Assembly (NCBI GenBank): GCA_023379605.1
Contig: JAMCQF010000060.1
Coordinates: 1-38,127, forward strand
Length of the DNA stretch: 38,127 nt
DNA from: Actinomycetota bacterium
GTDB lineage: Bacteria; Actinomycetota; Acidimicrobiia; Acidimicrobiales; JAMCQF01
Direction: 5' to 3'
Position numbers and translations under genes: made by a program. This document shows positions 33,052 to 38,127 of the stretch, piece by piece; position 1 is the stretch's first letter; every line of letters begins with the position of its first letter. Under the pieces are notes generated by a model. The model was not told where the DNA came from. It made no database searches and saw only the letters and a program-made list of their open reading frames with translations.

Positions 33052-34761
33052 TCAGGAGGCTTCGTGCAAGCTGGCAGATGCCCCAGGGCCGCCCTTCTTT
33101 GGAAAGTCACTGCCGTAGCACCCAGTAAAAGCGTCCCTCAAGGGCTCCTTGGCATAGAGCAGACCGCAGATTATGGACTCAGATAGCGCCTGCCAGGATG
33201 CCTCTATGATGTTCTCCGACACTCCTATTGTCGACCATGTCCTGTCTCCGTTGGTCGAGTCTATGAGAACCCTCGTCACTGCGCCTGTTCCCTTGCCCGT
33301 ATCCAGCACGCGAACGCGATAATCGGTTAGGTGTACGCCTTCCAGGACAGGGTAGTGACCTCCGATCGCCTTTCGCAAAGCTGCATCCAGAGCGTTAACC
33401 GGGCCGTTGCCTTCTGCAGTTGCCACTGTCCGCTCTCCAGCGACCCGAACCCTCACCGTTGCCTCGCTGGTGAGGGCCTCAGAAGCACGGCGGTCCTCAA
33501 AGCTCTGCTGGCAGTCCAGCTGATCGGTTATGACCCTGAAGGACTCCACCTCGAAGTAGGAAGGCTCCCATCCTGTGGCCCTGCGCAACAGGAGCTCCAA
33601 AGACCCGTCTGCAACCTCAAAGTGGTACCCCTCGTACTCCAGGTCCTTGAGCTGTTGGAGAACCCGTCCCAGCGCCTCTCCGTCCAAGTCCAGACCGAGC
33701 TCAGAAGCTTTGAACGCAAGCGTTGAGCGACCCGAGAGCTCGCTTACGACAAAGCGCGTACCGTTGCCCACAAGGTCTGGGCTTATATGCTCGTAAGCGT
33801 CGCGCCGGCGAGCGATGGCACTAGTGTGCAGCCCCGCCTTGTGAGCGAACGCTGCCGCTCCTACATAGGGCTGTTGGGGGTTTGGACTTATGTTCACAAG
33901 CTCGGCTATATGATGCGCCACCGGCGTCAGCCGCTCCATCCGCCCCTCGGGGATCGTGCGCACCCTCATCTTAAGTGAGAGGTTGGGAATGGTCGCCGAA
34001 AGGTCGGCATTACCTGCTCGCTCGCCATAGCCGTTCACACAGCCCTGGACGTGGGTGGCACCCATCCTCACCGCAGTAATCCCGTTAGCCACAGCGCAGC
34101 CGCTGTCGTTGTGGAAGTGGACGCCTATCTGAGCCTGCCTAGAAGAGCTGACCCTTCCCACAATGGACTCCACCTCATGTGGAAGAGTACCCCCGTTGGT
34201 ATCACAGAGAACCAGTGTCTGGGCCCCCGAGTCCTCTGCTGCAAGCAGCACGCGCATGGCAAACTCCGGGTTGGCCTTGTAGCCGTCGAAGAAATGCTCT
34301 GCGTCAAAGAACACTTTCAGCCCGGCACGGCACAAAAACGCGACCGAATCGGCTGCCATCGCCACAGCCTCGTCCAGGGTTGTGCGCAGTGCTTGGGTAA
34401 CATGGACGTCCCAGGCTTTGGCAACTATGCAGACCGCCTCTGTGCTCGCATCGATCAGATGGCGCAGGGTATCGTCATTCTCAGCCTTTACTCCAGGCCT
34501 GCGCGTGGAACCGAATGCCACGAGCTTTGAGGTGGAAAGGTGAAGCTCATCTGGAGCCCGGCGGAAGAACTCGGTGTCCTTCGGATTGGCTCCTGGCCAG
34601 CCGCCCTCTATGTAAGCCACTCCCAGATGGTCCAGCTGCTCGGCAACCCTGAGCTTGTCATCCACTGTCAGTGAAAGACCCTCCTGCTGGCTTCCATCAC
34701 GAAGTGTCGTATCGTAGATATCTACATACTCAGGAAGCCCCTCTATGTGCTCAGCCGACAT
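33052..34761 (-). CDS. cimA: Citramalate synthase
   Basis: Condenses pyruvate and acetyl-CoA to (R)-citramalate, the first step of threonine-independent isoleucine synthesis. It has the DRE-TIM motif DTTLRDGSQQEG (about 17-28), the metal-binding HFHND, and the NGYGERAGNADLSATIPNL segment characteristic of CimA rather than isopropylmalate synthase. A LeuA-type regulatory domain lies at about 410-540, consistent with isoleucine feedback. At 569 residues the length is larger than classic LeuA of the short type and normal for CimA. The ATG at 34761 overlaps the ilvE stop by 11 bases; a longer frame from 34809 intrudes further into ilvE. The context with leuB, leuC and ilvE supports the assignment. 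Confidence 0.92.
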   Translation of the reverse strand: MSAEHIEGLPEYVDIYDTTLRDGSQQEGLSLTVDDKLRVAEQLDHLGVAYIEGGWPGANPKDTEFFRRAPDELHLSTSKLVAFGSTRRPGVKAENDDTLRHLIDASTEAVCIVAKAWDVHVTQALRTTLDEAVAMAADSVAFLCRAGLKVFFDAEHFFDGYKANPEFAMRVLLAAEDSGAQTLVLCDTNGGTLPHEVESIVGRVSSSRQAQIGVHFHNDSGCAVANGITAVRMGATHVQGCVNGYGERAGNADLSATIPNLSLKMRVRTIPEGRMERLTPVAHHIAELVNISPNPQQPYVGAAAFAHKAGLHTSAIARRRDAYEHISPDLVGNGTRFVVSELSGRSTLAFKASELGLDLDGEALGRVLQQLKDLEYEGYHFEVADGSLELLLRRATGWEPSYFEVESFRVITDQLDCQQSFEDRRASEALTSEATVRVRVAGERTVATAEGNGPVNALDAALRKAIGGHYPVLEGVHLTDYRVRVLDTGKGTGAVTRVLIDSTNGDRTWSTIGVSENIIEASWQALSESIICGLLYAKEPLRDAFTGCYGSDFPKKGGPGASASLHEAS

Positions 34762-35680
34762 GATCCAACCAGTCCTTATATCTGTCCATCTTGCCTCTAA
34801 CAGTCGCAAAATACGTCTCTTGGATCGCCTTGGTTACAGGACCAGGGCTCCCAGTTCCGACAAGCCGATCGTCCACCGACGATATTGGCACCACCTCGGC
34901 AGCCGTACCCGTGAGAAACGCCTCGTCAGCGGTATATAGATCGCTCCTTACCAGCGCTGCGTGCTCGTCTACCTCGTAGCCAAGATCCCTTGCAATGGTT
35001 ATGACGGAGTCCTGGGTGATGCCCCCCAGAGATCCGACAAGGGAGCTGTCCGGCAGTATGACCCTGGAATCTCGTACAATGAATATGTTTTCTCCAGTGC
35101 ACTCGCTCACAAAGCCCTGAGGCGACAGAAGGACAGCCTCGTCGTAACCAGCCTTTAGCGCCTCTACCTTTGCCAGGGATGAGTTCACGTACATTCCTGT
35201 GCCCTTGGCAGCCGTTGGTATCGCGTTTGGATCGTGACGTCTCCAGGTAGATACCTTCATCCGGACACCTTTGGCTACGCCTTCGTCACCCAGATAGCTG
35301 CCCCAAGGCCACACCGCGATGCTCACGTTCACTGGGCACGGCAAGGGGTTCAGCCCCATCTCCCCGTATCCGAGGTATACAAGCGGGCGTATATAGCACT
35401 CCTCCAACCCACTCGCTCGGACGGTGAGACGCGTGGCCTCGATCAGCTCCTGCTCGGTATAAGGGATGTCGATCATAAAGATCCGGGCAGATCTGAACAG
35501 CCTCGATATGTGATCTTTGAGCCGGAAGATGGCCGGACCCTCCGGGGTCGAGTACGCACGCACCCCCTCAAATGCCCCGGAGCCATAGTGGAGCGAATGG
35601 CTGAGCACATGGACCTTTGCGTCGTCCCAGTCAACCAGCACGCCATCCATCCAGATCTTGTTCGTCTTTGTAAGTGGCAT
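34751..35680 (-). CDS. ilvE: Branched-chain amino acid aminotransferase
   Basis: PLP fold-type IV aminotransferase of 309 residues, last step of Ile, Val and Leu synthesis. The Schiff-base lysine is K159 ([15 protein letters not shown]). [20 protein letters not shown] and [11 protein letters not shown] are family signatures. The ATG at 35680 is fixed by GGGAGG, which lies at the end of leuB; the start is one base after the leuB stop (TGA A ATG). It overlaps cimA by 11 bases. The tight leuB-ilvE-cimA packing indicates one operon. Confidence 0.96.
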   Translation of the reverse strand: MPLTKTNKIWMDGVLVDWDDAKVHVLSHSLHYGSGAFEGVRAYSTPEGPAIFRLKDHISRLFRSARIFMIDIPYTEQELIEATRLTVRASGLEECYIRPLVYLGYGEMGLNPLPCPVNVSIAVWPWGSYLGDEGVAKGVRMKVSTWRRHDPNAIPTAAKGTGMYVNSSLAKVEALKAGYDEAVLLSPQGFVSECTGENIFIVRDSRVILPDSSLVGSLGGITQDSVITIARDLGYEVDEHAALVRSDLYTADEAFLTGTAAEVVPISSVDDRLVGTGSPGPVTKAIQETYFATVRGKMDRYKDWLDHVG

Positions 35681-35681
35681 T

Positions 35682-36761
35682 TCACAGCCTCCCTGCGACG
35701 GCATCACCGATCTGCTTGGTTGTCTTGGTCGGATCGAAATGGACCGACTCCTCCAAGACCGCTTTCTCGACCCTGGAAGCCGCATCGGTCTCACCGAGGT
35801 GGTCAAGCATCAAAGCCGCGGAGCGGATAGCGGCCAGAGGGTTTGCCCTTCCGGTCCCCGCGATGTCGTGTGCTGCCCCATGCACAGGCTCGAAGAGAGA
35901 GGGGCCCGTACGGTCTGGGTTCAAGTTGGCCGATGCAGCAAAGCCTATCCCCCCGCATACAGCACCGGCCAGGTCGGTGAGGATGTCACCGAAGAGATTG
36001 TCTGTCACTATCACATCGTAGCGACGGGCGTCTTCAACCATGTAGATGCACGCTGCATCCACGTGGTTGTAGGACCAGTCCACCCCGGGATGCTCAAGGG
36101 CCACCTCCTCTACCGTGCGCTGCCACAGGTCACCTGCATATGTAAGGACGTTGGTCTTGTGGACCAAGGTAAGTGAGTGCCTCGGACGGCTCTCAGCCAG
36201 GGAGAAGGCAAAGCGGACGCAGCGCTCCACACCAAAGCGCGTGTTGACCGACCCCTGGGTCGCGACTTCGTGCGGGGTGCCCTTGCGTAGAAAGCCGCCC
36301 TCGCCGGCATATGACGACTCGGTGTTCTCCCGTACGACAGCAAAGTCAGCCCCGGCTGCGATCGATCCCGGCACCGCCGTAAAAGGCCTCAGATTGACAT
36401 AGAGGTCCAACCCAAAGCGGAGCTTTAGGAGCAGGCCGCGCTCCAAGGTCCCAGAGGGCACCGCGGTTGAGCCAATCGGTGGACCAACCGCGCCCAGCAG
36501 TATCGCATCTAGCGTACGCAGCTCCTCGAGCACGCTGTCTGGGAGCACCTCGCCGGTACGGAGATAGCGATCGGCTCCAAGATCATAGGAGACCACATGC
36601 AGGCCTATACCAGCAGCCCGAACGACCTTTATTGCCTCGGCGAGCACCTCAGGTCCTATCCCGTCCCCCCCTATGAGACCTATGCGGTATGCCGCGGCAG
36701 TATTGGACGAGCCCCGGTCGGGGCTCTGGTCATGTTTTGCGTCTCCGGGCTGGTAGCCCAC
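35682..36761 (-). CDS. leuB: 3-isopropylmalate dehydrogenase
   Basis: NAD-dependent oxidative decarboxylase in leucine synthesis; in the citramalate route the same enzyme also oxidises methylmalate for isoleucine. It has 359 residues. Signatures are GGDGIGPEV (near 31), [32 protein letters not shown], the Mg-binding [16 protein letters not shown] and [15 protein letters not shown]. The start is GTG 36761 with AGGAGGTG nine bases upstream, well supported. The N-terminal 24 residues before the family start are an extension. It is preceded by a 230-base leader that contains terminator-like hairpins. Confidence 0.96.
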   Translation of the reverse strand: MGYQPGDAKHDQSPDRGSSNTAAAYRIGLIGGDGIGPEVLAEAIKVVRAAGIGLHVVSYDLGADRYLRTGEVLPDSVLEELRTLDAILLGAVGPPIGSTAVPSGTLERGLLLKLRFGLDLYVNLRPFTAVPGSIAAGADFAVVRENTESSYAGEGGFLRKGTPHEVATQGSVNTRFGVERCVRFAFSLAESRPRHSLTLVHKTNVLTYAGDLWQRTVEEVALEHPGVDWSYNHVDAACIYMVEDARRYDVIVTDNLFGDILTDLAGAVCGGIGFAASANLNPDRTGPSLFEPVHGAAHDIAGTGRANPLAAIRSAALMLDHLGETDAASRVEKAVLEESVHFDPTKTTKQIGDAVAGRL

Positions 36762-36849
36762 CTTTTAGCACCTCCTGATCGAAAATGGCTGTTGTCATGG
36801 GAGTGTTTTGTCAGGCACCCTGGGGTTCCAGCCCGACGGGCCGACCCGG

Positions 36850-36885
36850 TTGCCTTCTTTATTGCCTTCCTTGATGCCTTCTTTA
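36850..36885. repeat. Triple 12-13-bp repeat in the leuB leader
   Basis: Three consecutive near-identical units, TTGCCTTCTTTA, TTGCCTTCCTTGA and TGCCTTCTTTA on the plus strand, read as AAAGAAGGCA-type purine-rich units in the leuB transcript, directly after the U tract. Their AAGAAGG/AAGGAAGG cores resemble ribosome binding sites but have no start codon in range. They may bind a regulator or decoy ribosomes. Confidence 0.7.
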
Positions 36886-36886
36886 T

Positions 36887-36918
36887 GGAAAAGAAAAACC
36901 GCCCACAACGTGGACGGT
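36887..36918 (-). terminator. Terminator hairpin in the leuB leader
   Basis: On the minus strand ACCGTCCAC-GTT-GTGGGCGGT forms nine base pairs (one G-T) with a three-base loop (36918-36898), followed by TTTTTCTTTTCC. This is a classical factor-independent terminator. The only gene in its direction is leuB, downstream, and greA diverges, so it most likely acts as an attenuator or ends a short RNA. Confidence 0.75.
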
Positions 36919-36923
36919 CAAAA

Positions 36924-36948
36924 AGGCGCACGCGTAAAGCGCACGCCT
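36924..36948 (-). promoter_or_regulatory. First hairpin of the leuB leader
   Basis: AGGCG-T-GCG-CTTTA-CGC-GTG-CGCCT folds as two short stems with an internal loop, followed by TTTTT on the minus strand. It begins at the stop codon of the putative leader peptide and lies six bases before the stronger terminator. It could be a pause or antiterminator element, or a second terminator. Confidence 0.5.
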
Positions 36949-36979
36949 AAGTAATGTCGATTACCTGCGGCTTTGCCAC
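36947..36979 (-). CDS. Putative 10-residue leader peptide with Val-Ile-Asp-Ile
   Basis: GTG 36979 opens MAKPQVIDIT (GTG read as Met) and stops at TAG, at the foot of the first hairpin. Three of the last five codons are Val or Ile, which suits attenuation of an isoleucine/valine/leucine operon. An overlapping ATG frame (MAWQSRR) starts at 36984. No Shine-Dalgarno is present; a leaderless start is possible because the -10 is only nine bases away. Very short, so tentative. Confidence 0.3.
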   Translation of the reverse strand: MAKPQVIDIT

Positions 36980-36988
36980 GCCATGCAC

Positions 36989-36994
36989 ATTATA
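36989..36994 (-). promoter_or_regulatory. Perfect -10 box (TATAAT) before the leuB leader
   Basis: TATAAT reads on the minus strand at 36994-36989, in an otherwise GC-rich stretch, about 230 bases upstream of leuB. A good -35 is not evident; TTGACT lies 24 bases upstream, too far. It should start the leader RNA near 36979-36984. Confidence 0.5.
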
Positions 36995-37133
36995 AAGTCT
37001 CCCCCACCCACAGCCTTTAGTCAACCCGGCTCCGCTCAGCACGCCACCGAACCAGCCAAGCCAGTCCAAAGTGGCCAAAGAGCTGGTCTCAAAGTGACCA
37101 CAGAGCCCTGCCAGGCGCCAGTGGGAGCGGGGC

Positions 37134-37139
37134 TAGAAT
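37134..37139 (+). promoter_or_regulatory. Candidate -10 of greA
   Basis: TAGAAT on the plus strand, 90 bases before the greA start. No convincing -35. If used, the leader RNA would be about 80 bases and would contain the inverted repeat and short ORF described below. Confidence 0.3.
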
Positions 37140-37176
37140 CGATACGGTTCGCCGCTTTGGGCAGGGCAAGCCAGCC

Positions 37177-37218
37177 ATGAGCCACGTGGTGAAGCCTATA
37201 GCTCCGCAGGGGCACTAG
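37177..37218 (+). CDS. Putative 13-codon upstream ORF in the greA leader
   Basis: ATG 37177 encodes MSHVVKPIAPQGH and stops at 37216-37218, ten bases before the greA start. It runs through the left arm and loop of the inverted repeat that covers the greA start. Too short for homology; listed because of its position. Confidence 0.3.
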   Translation: MSHVVKPIAPQGH

Positions 37219-37231
37219 CCTTCACCACGTG
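37183..37231 (+). promoter_or_regulatory. Inverted repeat hiding the greA start codon
   Basis: CACGTGGTGAAG at 37183-37194 is the exact reverse complement of CTTCACCACGTG at 37220-37231, with a 25-base loop. The right arm ends with the greA GTG start codon itself. In RNA this 12-base-pair stem would block initiation unless opened. Confidence 0.6.
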
Positions 37232-37702
37232 AGTGAGACACAGCTTTCCCCCGAAGCCTACAGGAGGCTCCAAAGCGAGCTAGAGGACCTGACCACCAGG
37301 GGCCGGGTGGAGATCGCCCAGGCCATAGAGGCAGCCAGAGCCCTTGGGGACCTTTCCGAGAACGGCGACTACCACGCGGCCAAGGACACCCAGGGCAAGA
37401 TGGAAGCACGCATACGACAGCTTCAAGCCCTGCTGGCAGACGCTGTGGTGGTTGACGCTCCATCTGGGACACACCACGAGCGGGTCACTACCGGCGTCGT
37501 TGTGGACCTGCGCTATGAGGGCGACGATGCGGTTGAGAGATATCTCATAGGCTCGATAGAGGAGCGCAGGGAGGACGTCACGGTTCTCTCTCCAGGTTCC
37601 CCTCTGGGCCAAGCCCTCATGGGCAAGAAGCCCGGGGAGTCTGTGGAGTACGAGGCGCCCAGCGGGACCTTGAGGGTTGAGATCGTCTCGATAGGCGTAT
37701 AG
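37229..37702 (+). CDS. greA: Transcription elongation factor GreA
   Basis: Product of 157 residues that rescues backtracked RNA polymerase by stimulating transcript cleavage. The N-terminal coiled coil carries the acidic tip [19 protein letters not shown], with Asp41 and Glu44 at the positions known in E. coli GreA. The C-terminal FKBP-like domain contains [21 protein letters not shown]. The start is GTG at 37229; there is no Shine-Dalgarno, and the start lies within an inverted repeat. leuC follows 44 bases after the stop, so the two may be cotranscribed. It diverges from leuB. Confidence 0.95.
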   Translation: MSETQLSPEAYRRLQSELEDLTTRGRVEIAQAIEAARALGDLSENGDYHAAKDTQGKMEARIRQLQALLADAVVVDAPSGTHHERVTTGVVVDLRYEGDDAVERYLIGSIEERREDVTVLSPGSPLGQALMGKKPGESVEYEAPSGTLRVEIVSIGV

Positions 37703-37746
37703 GCATACACAAGCACAGGCCAGGAAGAAAGAGACGCGGAGTTCAC

Positions 37747-38127
37747 ATGGCAAGCACTTTGATCGAAAAGGTATGGGACCGCCACGTGGTGAGCACGGCT
37801 AGCGGCACACGCAACCAAGGCTCAGCTGGCGATGGGAGTGATCAGGCACTTTTGTACATAGACCTCCATCTGATCCACGAGGTCACCTCGCCACAGGCTT
37901 TCGACGGCTTGCGGCTGGCCAACAGGAGAGTGCGCCGGCCCGATCTCACCGTAGCCACCGCAGATCACAACGTGCCGACAGCAGACATCGACAGACCCAT
38001 ATCGGACCCCATCTCTGCCCGGCAGCTCGAGGTTCTAGCCAAGAACTGCGAGGAGTTCGCCATTACCTACTTTCCCATGGGCCATGCCCGCCAGGGGATA
38101 GTACATGTGATCGGGCCTGGGCGATCT
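37747..38127 (+). CDS. leuC: 3-isopropylmalate dehydratase large subunit, N-terminal part
   Basis: First 127 codons of LeuC; the window ends inside the gene. It isomerises 2- to 3-isopropylmalate (and citramalate to methylmalate) with a [4Fe-4S] cluster together with LeuD. The recognisable opening is [13 protein letters not shown], then [20 protein letters not shown] and the aconitase-type TADHNVPT. The cluster cysteines lie beyond the window. CGGAG precedes the ATG at 37747. A short insert ([11 protein letters not shown]) lies before the family core. Expected neighbour beyond the window: leuD. Confidence 0.95.
   Translation, partial: MASTLIEKVWDRHVVSTASGTRNQGSAGDGSDQALLYIDLHLIHEVTSPQAFDGLRLANRRVRRPDLTVATADHNVPTADIDRPISDPISARQLEVLAKNCEEFAITYFPMGHARQGIVHVIGPGRS

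Noticed and set aside
36801-36840. AGGGTGCCTGA on the minus strand, resembling the start of a T-box motif before leuB
   Set aside because: Only the first six bases of the T-box consensus match. It lies after the terminator, and no specifier-loop structure precedes it.
36597-36950. 117-codon plus-strand frame covering the leuB start and leader
   Set aside because: It overlaps the leuB coding start and the hairpins; its Lys/Arg-rich end is just the complement of the U tracts.

Overview
The window looks like chromosomal DNA of a GC-rich actinobacterium. The evidence is an actinobacterial-type Tad pilus locus, a membrane-anchored BTAD regulator in that locus, an N-terminal-GNAT/acyl-CoA synthetase fusion, a mycobacterial-style heteromeric acyl-CoA dehydrogenase pair, and frequent GTG/TTG starts with GTGA/ATGA overlaps. 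The gene mix resembles Acidimicrobiia-like lineages, but that placement is inference. I see no rRNA, tRNA, CRISPR array, prophage or insertion sequence.

Layout. (1) 1-2.2 kb: dxs (isoprenoid precursor synthesis). (2) 2.2-6.0 kb: an operon of two acyl-CoA dehydrogenases resembling the FadE26/FadE27 heteromer, divergent from a FadA3-like thiolase. An exact match to the KstR operator consensus lies immediately before the FadE26-like start codon. (3) 6.0-8.0 kb: msrB, a small hypothetical gene, an ssb paralogue without the acidic tail, and a 0.7-kb decayed region with a frameshifted antitoxin gene and short repeats. (4) 8.0-17.6 kb, minus strand: a nearly continuous Tad/Flp pilus operon (cpaB, tadZ-like, tadA, tadB, tadC, pilin-like, three TadE/G-like genes, BTAD protein), mostly linked by stop/start overlaps, with two tiny overlapping ORFs in its leader. 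(5) 18-25 kb: thioesterase, aquaporin, glycogen-debranching-type glucosidase, a membrane protein with a degenerate Nudix domain, and pgi. (6) 25-29 kb: GNAT/acyl-CoA synthetase fusion and a third, homotetrameric-type acyl-CoA dehydrogenase. (7) 29.3-36.8 kb, minus strand: leuB-ilvE-cimA, then a hypothetical gene and three type IV (pseudo)pilin genes in the same orientation with small gaps or overlaps. (8) 36.8-38.1 kb: a divergent control region with terminator-like hairpins ahead of leuB, then greA and the start of leuC (cut by the window end).

Together the genes cover branched-chain amino acid synthesis by the citramalate route (cimA, leuB, leuC, ilvE), acyl-CoA/possible steroid side-chain oxidation, two surface-filament systems (Tad and type IV-like pseudopilins), and glycogen/sugar-phosphate metabolism. 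The most interesting regulatory signals are the KstR-like operator at 4576-4589, the putative attenuator before leuB (36887-36994) and the greA leader that can hide its own start codon (37177-37231).
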